Positions 23,086 to 33,505 of a stretch of 64,000 nt of DNA are shown one piece after another. Position 1 is the stretch's first letter. The number at the start of each line of letters is the position of its first letter. The notes below the pieces were generated by a model. That model was given only the letters and a program-made list of their open reading frames with translations. It was not told the DNA's origin and did no database searches. Both the position numbers and the translations under genes were made by a program. This stretch comes from Bretschneidera sinensis (Eukaryota > Streptophyta > Magnoliopsida > Brassicales > Akaniaceae). The stretch covers positions 70,386,317-70,450,316 of the forward strand of contig CM043701.1 in assembly GCA_023935145.1 (NCBI GenBank), in the 5' to 3' direction.

Positions 23086-24245
23086 CCCTCAAACTTACAT
23101 ATTGCTAGTCCTTTAGCAATACGAAACTAAAAACTAAATGGAAAACAAAGAACACAAAGATAAATCCATCATTCATGGTATCCAAAAATTTAAGTCTCAC
23201 ACAAAACCATGATATTCATTCATGAGCAAGCTTAAAATATAAACCTATATTCACAATGAATAGGAATTTTAAAATCTAATTACTTACAAAAGGCTGGCTA
23301 AGGCATCACAAGTCTGAATCAGTGTAGAGTGAACTAGCACATAAAAATGAAGCTTCCAAATAACTCTAATGTGTAATGTCTCCATGTCTCAAGATTCACC
23401 GAATTTCCCATCAGAATGAACAATAATGGCATAGTTTTATTTCCTTCTTTCTTTTATCATGAGACTTTGCCATGTTTAGTTCCCTTAAGCTTTCTAATTG
23501 ACCTATGTAGCGAGTGTTGAGTCAATGACTCCCAAACCAGATGGTTTTAAATAATTAGGTGGAAAGACACCCCTAAGGACTTACTAACTCGAGTCAAAAA
23601 GGCTACAAAACTAAATTGGCCTTAATGTAACTAAGTAGAATTCCCATCTTTTGACATGAACAGTCACTGCTTAATGAGGCAAGAGGTCCAGTTACTCAGT
23701 GGAAAGTTTATCAATGATCATTATGAGCAAAATTCTCACCTTTTGACGTGAACATTCACTGCTTACTGAGGCAAGAGGTCCAGTTACTCAGTGGAAAGTT
23801 TATTAATGATCATCATGAGCATTTTTTTCTCTTTTTATGCATTTTTTTTTACTTTTCTATGCCAAAGTGTCCATCCAACAAGTCACCCGGTTTCAGCTAA
23901 ACCATGAAAACATACACATTAAAGTCATATGTCATACCTCACACAATTATCTGCTAATGTGCTCGTGTCAGATTAGATCAAACATGTGAATTCTCGAATG
24001 CCAAAAGTAAGTAACTACACTTTAAAACTCTATCATTATATCATGTGTTCAAGATTTTAAGCTCACCAATGAAATCGCATCACAATATTTGTTTAGTTCA
24101 ACCAAAATTTCAAAAACAACATGAACATGAATTTATCTTCTCTTTTAAACAATAATAAAAAAAATTAGGACAAAATGTGTGTAAATGTGTCTCCCATACC
24201 CCCAAACTTAAAGTACACATTGTCTTCAATGTGTGAATAACATGG
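21808..24245 (-). mobile_element. Element D0: 3' LTR and 3' UTR of an Athila-like element
   Basis: LTR 21808-23085 (plus-strand TGTTGTGC...TTATCACA) is followed by the polypurine-like complement and a long non-coding 3' UTR up to 24245. There the LTR of D1 begins after CATGG. The LTR has a TATA box (GTTTATAAATGG sense, 22681-22692) and a CTCGATCG cluster upstream of it (22771-22907). The 3' UTR holds two units of a 93-bp tandem repeat (about 23640-23820) and a second PPT-like word near 24200. Its genes are not adjacent and may have been displaced by D1. Confidence 0.75.
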
Positions 24246-25533
24246 TGTTGTGCGTTTTTCCACCTAAATTAATGAGCGAATAATCATACAGTTTTACTTG
24301 CAAGTGCACAAGGTCAATAGTAGCATAGTGTGCAAGTGCGAGATCATTTCCATAGGGATTGGTGAATTTCGGTTTTAGAATCAGTTTCTCAATAAAAAGA
24401 TAGAAATAATAGTTGAGTGTGATTTTAGTAATAATAAAGACATAGGGCTTGATATCCACCTCTAATTATACTTTCCCAATAAGTAATATGTCAACGCACT
24501 AGCCTTATCATGAATACCTAATGGTTGCTAACCTAAGGGCATGGTATCTACTCCTTAAGCTATTGATTTCCCTAAGCACCTAGTTAGGCATGGTATCTAA
24601 TCTAACTCTTTTCTTTCTTAAGGGATTCAGCATGGTATCTACTGAGTTGTTCCTTAAGAGAGCATAAGATTTATGGAAATCGACAACCACATGAGACCTA
24701 GGGCATAGTATCTACTCCCGCTTTCCCATGTTGATTAACCCAAGAATCTGGTGTGGATTTTTTTTGTTACTATTGTCAGACCTAGGACTCAGTCATCCAA
24801 ATTAGTCTAACTAACTAATCCATACCACATGCACATATTGATTAAACATACACATATGAGGAATTTAAATAAACACAGGCATTAATCAAGTTAAGCATCA
24901 TAATCAAGGCTATTGCAAAGATAATCAATGAATGTATATATGGGAAAGCATAACTAGGGCTTCAATCAAGCCCTATAAAGAGTTAGTTGCACATGTTGTC
25001 TAAGATAAGCATCATAACATAAACTAAACATAAAATATAAAACCCGAAGAATACTATGGAGACGGGTTGTCAATCCTGTCCAAAGCCTACAACTCTGAGC
25101 TAAGCAAAAGATAAAAGAAGTGATCCCTTTTGTGTGTGTTTATAGGTGTATTTATAGGGTTTGAATAACCCTAGAAGACTCTAGAAACCCTAAACTTCCT
25201 AAAACGCAAAATCTCCTTTATTTCCAAAACTACTTATATCGTTTTACTGTTCACGCCTGTACATGTGTGCTCGATCGCATTCGTTGCGCTCGATCATTTT
25301 TAGTGTGCGCTCGATCGCACCAAACAGTGCGCTTGATCGCATTTTAGCCAGCATCTGCTCCAGGATTTTCACACTTCTTCCTTTAAGTGCCAAAGTTGCT
25401 TCTTTTTTCTCCAAGACCCTATAAAAACATGTAAAACACAAAAATGAAGTAAAATAGACTAAATTAACATAACTAAGGACTTAACAAATGTAAATAAAGG
25501 GGCTTAAATATGAATATTTAAGCACCTATCACA
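24246..25533 (-). repeat. 3' LTR of D1 (1,288 bp)
   Basis: The plus strand starts TGTTGTGCG and ends TATCACA, followed by CCCCCAAACTTACATATTG, the complement of a polypurine tract. A CTCGATCG cluster lies at 25262-25345, upstream of the TATA region in the sense direction. Confidence 0.8.
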
Positions 25534-27043
25534 CCCCCAAACTTACATATTGCTAGTCCCTTAGCAATACAAAAATAAAAAAATGAAAAATAATGACACA
25601 GATAAATCCAATATTCATAGCGTCCACAAAAGTTTAGGTCTCACACAAAACTATGATGCGCATTCATGAGCAAGCTTAACAAATATAAACACATATTTGC
25701 AATGAATAAGAGTTTTGAATGCAAATCACTTGCATGAGGCAATTTAAGACATCACAAGTTTGACTTTAGTGTGTGGTGAACTAGCACATAAAAGATTAGG
25801 TTTCCAAATAATTCTAATATGTAGTGTTTCGATGTCTCAAAATTCACCAAATTTCCTATTAGAATCAACAAAAATGGCACAATTTTTATTCTTTTCTTTT
25901 ATTTGTGAGACTTTTGCCAAGTTTAGTTCCCTTAAGCTTTCTATTTGACTCATGTAGCGAGCTTTTAGCCAATGACTCCCAAACCAGATGGTTTTAGGGC
26001 ATTAGGTGAAAGACACCTCTAAGGACTTACTAACTCAAGTAAAAAAGGCTACGAAACTAACTGGTCTTAATGCCACCAATCATAATTTCCACCTTTTGAC
26101 GTGACATTCACCGCTTACTGAGGCAAGAGGGCCAGTTACTCGGTGGAAAGTTCTTTTTAATGATCATTGTTAGCAAAATTCTCACCTTTTGACGTGACAA
26201 TCACTACTTACTGAGGCAAGAGGGCCAGTCACTCAGTGGAAAGTTTGTTTAATGATCATTAGGAGCACTTTTTTTTTTTAGCAATAATAATCTTTTTTTC
26301 TATTTTCTTATGCCAAAATATTAATCTAACAGGTCATCTGGTTCACAGTCAAGCCAAAGAAACATACAAATTAAAATTACATGTCATACCCCACACAATT
26401 ATGTGCTAATGTGCTCGTGTTAGTTTAGGTCAAACTTGTGAATCCTTGAATGCCTAAAAGTGAGTGATCTAGGTTCAAAACTTAATTATTGGCCCATATG
26501 TTCAAGGTGTTAAGCTCTCTTATAAGGTTAAATCATTTTGTTTGTTTAGATCACCCAAAATTTTATTAGGACAGAATGAACATGCATTTATCTATAAAAA
26601 CAAAAAATTGGGACATAGTGTGTGTGTGAGTGTGTCCCCATACCCCCAAACTTAAATTTGCACATTGTCCCTAATGTGTGAGGAGCATGGAAAGATCTAA
26701 CATGGGAGATGGAGAACTCAATGGCTAGCATGGCTTGGAGCACGCCCCCAAACTTGAACTGGACGTACCGACTATGTCTTTGAAAAAGAAAAAAACAAAC
26801 ATAAACTGGAAAACAAGTAATAATAAACAGATATAGAAAAGTAAATACCAAAAATAAAATACTAAAAAGGATATGCTATGTGGTGCCTCCCATGAGCGCT
26901 AAGTTTAACGTCTTCAGCCAGACGGGGTATCCTCTCACTACTGATCGTCGGGTGATGTAGTCGAAGAGGTACCGGGTGCCAGAGGTAGGCGGTACAGGAT
27001 GGCCTATAGCATCGCCTCCTGTCATGCAAACCGCGCCTCCAAA
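25534..27043 (-). other. 3' UTR of D1 with tandem repeats and three PPT-like words
   Basis: There is no gene. PPT-like AAGTTTGGGGG words (sense) stand next to the LTR (25534-25545) and again near 26640 and 26745. Two units of the 93-bp repeat (core TTACTGAGGCAAGAGG) lie at about 26085-26265. Confidence 0.7.
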
Positions 27044-28059
27044 CTATCTATGCGCTAGCACGAGTGATGTAGCTGCAGAGACCTCGCCTTGAAAGGAGGA
27101 CAACTCAGCGAGAAAGTGCGGGGACTCTATGGGTCCCATGTCCAGATGGTCCTCCTCTCGTAATGGGCTAACGGCAGGGGTCTCTGTCTCCATATGATCC
27201 TCCTCAACCCTCTTAGCTGCAAGTGCAAGGGCTGGGAGTCCTCGAGGCATGTGCGAGAAGCTATGAGTCCACTGACCCTTCCCGAAGAAAGGATTCTCTC
27301 GCACTGGTCCGTTGCTGGTGGTCCCCTTAATCCCTTTCTTCTTGAGGATGTATGAGAGTAGGAATGGGAATAGGAGCCCCCATGCATTGGCCGTGGTGGT
27401 CTGACGGCCATGAACATGATCCCAAAATTTATGCAGTTGGCTCCACATAACAGCTGGGAGAGAGTACCAGTTGCCTCTATGGAAGGTATACAATGTTTGT
27501 AGAAACTGGTCTTTTTTCTGTGTCGTGTGCCTCAATGGACACACATTACGCTAGAGGATGATGTCCATGAGCCAAAGCCATGGAGGCAACTTTGCCCGGC
27601 TTGCTGCGTTGTTCTGTCTATCGATGTACTGCCCAGCGCACATGTCCTCAATAATCGTGGACAGGTCAAAAGAGCCTGACTGCTCCTTGATATTGGTGTC
27701 CTCCAGAGGGGACTCATCACAGTAATGAAGAGTAGCAGCTATGTCGGCACTAGTCACCTCGATGGATGTGTCCTGGATTGAAGAAGTCAATACTCTCGGT
27801 CCGCTGCAGTCAAAAGACAGGCTTTCATAGAACTGGACTACTAGCTGGGTATAAGCAGTCGAGCAGACTAGTTTAAAAAGCCTCTTCAACCCTCGGTGTT
27901 TAAATGCTTGGACTGCCCATTAAGTGGCATCCATGTGGTTGAAGACTTCATCGATGGCGAAAATGGTCTTGAATAAGAGTTCTCTCTGCTCGAAGCTTGG
28001 CTGGGATGACTGGGCACGGTTATCGAGGCACGGGAGGTAGAAGTGGAGTGTTTTGACAT
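27044..28059 (-). pseudogene. Third ORF of D1 (putative plant transposon protein type)
   Basis: The likely ATG is at 28059 (MSKHSTSTSRASI, Ser/Thr-rich). After a frameshift the frame reads FKTIFAIDEVFNHMDA, then KRLFKLVCSTAYTQLVVQFYESL (27889 onward), VTSADIAATLHYCDES, and, after another shift near 27545, NWYSLPAVMWSQLHKFWDH and LLFPFLLSYILKKKGI. This fits the domain often called putative plant transposon protein that follows pol in Athila elements. No membrane anchor or signal peptide is evident. The tail is acidic (EEDHMETETPAVSP). The molecular role is unknown. Confidence 0.6.
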
Positions 28060-28069
28060 ATGGATTCTA

Positions 28070-28700
28070 GGTTCTGTCGATATTATGATCGATCACGAAT
28101 ATGTGTGCTCGATCGCACACTGGACTTTGCGCTCAATCGCAAATGTTGTGCACTCGATCGCACACGGTCAAACTTTTTCTCGAACAGCTTGTGGGCGACA
28201 GAAGACCAAGCTATGATCTTGTGGATCTGAGTGTGTTCCTACCCTCCTGTAAACAGAATAACAACTAATCATACACAAGATAACACATATAGAGAATGAA
28301 AGTGTAAATGACACATTAAAATCCATGTGTGTGAATAAAATAAGTACCTTGTGTTTCGAAGGAATGTGTAATGGGAAGGGGGACGTGGCGGTGACAGTAT
28401 GGTGGTGATGGTGGTTAGTGGTGATAGTGGTATGGTGGTGATGGAGTGTTATGGTGGTGATGGTTAGTGATGTGGTGATGCTGGAGTCGAGAGTGTGAGA
28501 GTGGTGGGTTGTAAACAGGAAAGTGCAAGTGAGAAGGTGGGAGTGAAATGTGAAGAGATGGTGAGTGAGTGAGTGTGAGTGAAATGTTTAAATTTATCAT
28601 GAGACTGTCTGATACGAGTGCACTCGATCGCACTCTTGTGCTCAAGCACACTGAATGATGCGCTCGATCGTAAAGCAGAATGCGTGGACAAAATAATAAC
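28070..28700 (-). promoter_or_regulatory. Promoter-like block upstream of D1's third ORF: CTCGATCG clusters, TATA-like box, leader
   Basis: Sense order: a CTCGATCG cluster (28675-28612), a weak TATA-like GATAAATTTAAA (28598-28587), a long CA/TC-rich leader including a (CCA)-rich run (about 28470-28384), a candidate intron (28347-28247), a second CTCGATCG cluster (28165-28078), then the ATG at 28059. The motif is the one found in U3 of this family's LTRs. I infer a separate promoter for the third ORF. The TATA is weaker than in element C. Confidence 0.5.
28247..28347 (-). other. Candidate 101-nt intron in the leader of D1's third ORF
   Basis: The minus-strand donor CACAAG/GTACTTATTTTATT and acceptor TTGTTATTCTGTTTACAG/GAGG bracket an A+T-rich stretch between a CA-rich leader and the second motif cluster. 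Size and composition suit a plant intron. No transcript evidence is available. Confidence 0.4.
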
Positions 28701-28842
28701 TTTACCAAGGCTGGAATGATAAAACAAGAACAATACAACCTTACCGTGCGTTAGTGACCTCAGTACCACTAACCTCAATAGAGGCGCTTGAGCTATATGA
28801 TTGGAAAATGTGAAACGTCTCAAGCGCTCTCTTGATACAGTG

Positions 28843-30190
28843 CTACTCCCTTTGAAGAGGGCACTTATAGCCCACATCAGGTGGTTTAAGTGCCCTTAAC
28901 AGCTGCTGCATCTTCAATCTTGGTGCCTGGTTAATAAAATAAGGAAAAGCAGTATTAGTAAGTTCAAGATTTTCAACTCGAGGATTATACTTACTTGGAG
29001 GCTGTGATATGTTCTTGATGGGGTGTATAGTTCTATTGATGTCTTTAATCACATCGTCATCCTCTAGCCTAATGTCCAATCTTGCATCCTCATGGTTGGG
29101 GATGGTCTTCGATGGAACAGTGTGATGGACTTGAGAAACTTTCTCAACAACACCTTGTATCAAGCTTACGTTAGAGTATGTATTATCATCTTTGGTTGAT
29201 TTTAATGTATTAAATATTTGGAATTCCATTTCCTCATCATTTACTGTCATCGTGACGATGCCTCTTTTTACATTAATTTTGGTATCAGCAGTTATCATAA
29301 AGGGTATTCCCAAAATGATGGGGAGGGGTGATAGCATATGACATTCTTCAATATCTAAGACGATAAAATCAGTGGGTAAAATAAATTTACCTACTCTTAC
29401 CAAAACATCCTCAAGGATACCTCTCGGTCGTTTGATGCTTCTGTCAGCCAATTGCAGAGTGATAGAGGTCGGTTGGAGCTCCCCCAAACCTAGTGTCTCG
29501 AGTACACTGTATGGCAGCAGATTGACGCTTGCTCCTAGATCCAATAGTGCATGCTTAAATAGTTGGTCACCTAGCCTGCAAGGAATGGTGAAACTACTCG
29601 GATCTGTTAGTTTTGGTGGTAGTTTTCTTAATAGTACAACACTTACCTCTTCGGTTAAGGCTACTATCTCATGTTCCTGAAACTTCCTTTTGTTAGTGCA
29701 ATAATCTTTTAAAAACTTAGCATATGCAGGTATTTGTTTGATTGCATCTAATAAAGGAATGTTTATTTCCACCTTTTTTAAGGTTTCAAAAATATTAATC
29801 AGTTTAGTCTCTTTCTTAGGTTTCACCAACCTTTGAGGAAACAGTGGAGGTGCATTTACCTTTTCCATCTCACTTACCTTAGAGGTGGATGCTTTGTCTG
29901 GAGATGCTCGTGCAGATTCATTGATGCCTATGATCTTTCCACTTCTCAGGGTTGTCACAGCATTCAATTGTTGATGTCCTCTTGGATTAGGTACTGGTTG
30001 GGCAGGAAGCTCACCTTGCTTTTTACTACTCAGTTCCTTGGCCAATTGCCCCATTTGTACCTCTAATCCTTGAATGGCTTGATCATGTTTTGCAGTGGTT
30101 TGTCTCATTTCAGTCTGAAATTGCCTCGTTTCTTCCATGAACTGTTCTTATGAGGTCATTAATCGTTGTTATTGAGTTGCTACTCTTTTA
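28843..30190 (-). pseudogene. Athila gag C-terminus and aspartic protease of D1
   Basis: An uninterrupted 431-codon frame runs from 30138. A coiled gag tail (QTTAKHDQAIQGLEVQMGQL) is followed by VTTLRSGKIIG, a basic linker, KFLKDYCTNKRKFQEHE, and the protease with active site ALLDLGASVNLLPYSVLETLGLG (near 29560-29490), LQLADRSIKRPRGILEDVLV and IILGIPFM. DLGA in place of DTGA/DSGA is usual in Athila-type elements. After the flap the frame reads a protease-RT linker and ends at LQRE (28843). No RT follows. The upstream gag half is replaced at about 30190 by integrase sequence. Confidence 0.82.
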
Positions 30191-30702
30191 GAATGAAGCA
30201 CTTAAAGTCCACCACATGTGGCTCAAGTGCCCTTGGTGCTGCTGCATATTGGACAGACTAGAGAGCCAAGTCTTCATCTCTTGGTAGCAATTTGATTTCA
30301 AAATTTGGCTTCACTTTGTGTCCATTCACTGTGAATGTTCGATTGCTGTCAGAACCATGAACCTCCAAAACACCATAAGGAAAGACCTAGGTGACCACAT
30401 AAGGACGAGACCATCCGGACCTGAGCTTTCCTGAGAACAATCTTAATCGGGAATTGTAGATCAACACCTTCTGTCCCACATGAAAATCCTTCCTAACTAA
30501 CAATTTATCGTGATAGGCTTTAGTGCTTTCCTTGTAGAGCTTGGAATTCTCATATGCATCATGCCTAAATTCTTCCAGCTCATTCAAGTGCAGCTTCCTC
30601 TTATCACCTGCTTGTTCCATGTCAAAGTTGAACTTCTTGATGGCCCAATATGCTCGATGCTCTAACTCCACTGGTAGATGACACGTTTTCCCAAAGACTA
30701 AT
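30191..30702 (-). pseudogene. Athila integrase C-terminus fragment
   Basis: The frame reads [75 protein letters not shown], then a tail to FKCFILKE near 30190. This is the integrase C-terminal region seen complete in element F (53450-53915). The catalytic core is missing: the LTR of D2 begins at 30703 in the middle of LVFGK. Which integrase copy this came from is unknown. Confidence 0.8.
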
Positions 30703-31979
30703 TGTCGTGCAAAATATACCTAAATTAATAAGTAAATAATTGAACAGTTTTACTTGCAAGTGCATAAGGTCAACTTAGTAGTACAGTGTGCAAAATGCGA
30801 CATCATCTCCACAGGGATTGGTAAAGTTCGATTTAGAATTAGTTTCGCAATACAAAACGATAGAAATAAATATTGAGTTTGAATCGATAATGATAAAGGC
30901 GTAGGGACTTGATATCCACCATTAATCATGCTACCACAACAAAACAATAAGCCAATGCTTTACTCACACCATGAATACCTAATGTTTGTCAACCTGAGGG
31001 CATGGTGTATACTCCTTAGACTATTGATTTCCCTAAGTAACAAGTTAGGCATGGAGCATACTCTAACTCTTTTTTTTCTTAAGGGATTCAGCATGGTGTA
31101 TACTGAGTTGTTCCTTAAGAGAACATAAGATCTGTGGAAATCGACAACCATATGAGACCTAGGGCATGGTGTATACTCTCAGTTTCCCATGTTGATTAAC
31201 CTAAGAACTCGACGTGGATTTCTTTTGTTACTATTGTTAAACCCAAGACTCCATCATCCAAATTGATTCAACTAACTAATTTATACCACATGCATATGTC
31301 GATCAGGCAAACACATATGAGGAATTTAAATAAAAATAGGCATTAATCAAGTTAAGAATCACAGCATAAAGATCGCAAAGGTGCCAATACTGAATTATTG
31401 AGTAAACATAATTAGGGCTTCCATCAAGCCCTTACTAAGAGTTAGTTACACATGATTGTGATGTTGAACATCTTCATAAAATAAAATAAAAAGGAAAGAA
31501 GAAACCCGAGAGAGCTCATTTGAAGAGTCGTCAATTCTTCAGTGAAATCCCCTCTGGTCTCCCGCCTCCTTATTTCTATGTTTACAGGCCTATTTATAAG
31601 GTTTAGGAAGCCCTAGAAACATCTAAAGACCCTAGAACTCGTAAAATAAAACCCTAAGTTTATTTCCAAAATAAGTTCTACTATTTTACTGTTTACTGTC
31701 GTATGTGTGCGCTCAATCGCAAGGTACGCTCGACCCTTCTTCTTGTGTGCACGAGTGCTGATGCGCTCGATTGTTCTTCTTGTGTGCTCGATCGCACTTA
31801 GGCAGACACTAGTTTTTCCAGATTTGCTCTCTGAGTTCCAAAATGCTTCGTTTTCTCTAAGAACCTATAAAAACACAGAAAACACATAAAGGAAATAAAA
31901 TAGAATAAAATATGCAAACTAAGAACTTAACAAATGTAAATTAAGGGGCTTAAATATGAATATTTAAGCACTTATCACA
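30703..31979 (-). repeat. 3' LTR of D2 (1,277 bp)
   Basis: The plus strand runs TGTCGTGC to TTATCACA. The sense TATA box is complementary to 31589-31600 (CCTATTTATAAG). A CTCGATCG/CTCGA-type cluster lies upstream in the sense direction (31703-31800). Confidence 0.82.
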
Positions 31980-33505
31980 CCCCCAAACTTACATATTGCT
32001 AGTCCCTTAACAATACAAAACTAAAAACTAAATGAAAAACAAAGACGCAAAGATAAATCCATCATTTATGGTATCCAAAAATTTAAATATCTCACAAAAC
32101 TATGATATTTACTCATGAGCAAGCTTAAAATATAAGCCCATCTTCGCAATGAATAGGAAATTTAAAATCTAATTACTTGCAAGAGGCCGGCTAAGGCATC
32201 ACAAGTCCGACTCAGTGTTAGGTGAACTAGCACATAAAAATGAAGCTTCCAAATAATTTTAATGTGTAGTGTTTCTATGTCTTAAGATTTACCGAATTTC
32301 CTATCAAGAAAAACAAAAATGGCATAGTTTTATTTCCTTCTTTTATTTTATTATGAGATTTTTGCCATGCTTAGTTACCTTAAGCTCTCTAATTGACCCA
32401 TATAGCGAGTGTTTAGCCAATGACTCCCAAAACAAATGGTTTTAGGGCATTAGGTGTAAAGACACCCCTAAGGACTTACTAACTCGAGTCAAAACGGCTA
32501 CGAAACTAACTGGTCGTAATGCTACCAAGTAAAATTCCCACCTTTTGATGTGAACACTCACTGCTTACTGAGGCAAGAGGTCCAGTTACTCAGTGGAAAG
32601 TTTATTTAATGATCATTATGAGCAAAATTCCCACCTTTTGACCTGAACACTCACTGCTTACTGAGGCAAGAGGTCCAGTTACTCAGTGGAAAGTTTATTT
32701 AATGATCATTATAAGCAAAATTCCCACCTTTTGACGTGAACACTCGCTGCTTACTGAGGCAAGAGGTCCAGTTACTCAATGGAAAGTTTATTTAATGATC
32801 ATTGGGAGCATTTTATTTTCTCTTTTTCTGTAATAATTTTTTTTTCTATTTTTCTATGCTAAAGTGTTCATCTAACAAGTCATCCGGTTACAGTTAAGCC
32901 ATGGATCATACATATTAAAATTACATGTCATACCCCACACAATTATGTGCTAATGTGCTCGTGTCAGATTAGATCAAACTTGTGAATTCTTAAATGCCTT
33001 AAAGTAAGTAATTAAACTTTTAAAACTCTATTATTAGACCATCTGTTTTAGATTTTAAGCTTACTAATGAAATCTTATCACAATAGTCATTTAGATCAAC
33101 CAAAATTTTTAGAACAATATGAACATGCATTTATCTTTTCAATAATAAAAAAACTGGGACAGAGTGTGTGTGAATGTGTCTCCCATACCTTCAAACTTAA
33201 ACTACACATTGTCCCCAAATATGTAAATAACATGGAAAGATTCGATCGGGAAGATGAAGAACTAGCTGGCTAGCATAGCTCATAGCACACCCCCAAATTT
33301 GAACTAAAACACACACATTGTCTCTGAAAAAGAAAAACGAAAGTAATACCTGAAAACAAAAGATACTAAAAGTAAATAGTTATGAGAAAAACAAAAGGTC
33401 AGCATAAAAATAAATACTAACAAGAAATGTGAAAAATATTAAAAATAAAAGGATATGCTATGGGGTGCCTCCCATAAGCGCTAAGTTTTGCGTCTTCAGC
33501 CAGAT
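31980..33505 (-). other. 3' UTR of D2 with three 93-bp tandem repeats
   Basis: The polypurine tract complement CCCCCAAACTTACATATTG abuts the LTR. Three exact-length 93-bp units occupy 32531-32809. Further PPT-like words lie near 33190 (mutated) and 33290. There is no gene. The UTR joins the protease tail directly near 33505, where D1 instead has its third ORF. Confidence 0.75.

Larger units (their letters stand above)
24246..30702 (-). mobile_element. Element D1: rearranged Athila-like element (LTR, third ORF, gag-pro, integrase end)
   Basis: In sense order (right to left) this holds: an integrase C-terminus, a gag C-terminus with protease, a promoter-like block, the third ORF, a 3' UTR with tandem repeats, and the 3' LTR 24246-25533. 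The order integrase then gag cannot be an intact element. The joint near 30190 is recombinant, and RT and RNase H are absent between protease and third ORF. The LTR begins right after CATGG inside D0's 3' UTR. The LTR of D2 cuts the integrase at 30702. Confidence 0.75.

Noticed and set aside
28415..28877. Overlapping His/Ser/Pro-rich open frames
   Set aside because: They read through a (CCA)n-type leader and motif cluster upstream of D1's third ORF. No domain is visible, and composition explains the length.
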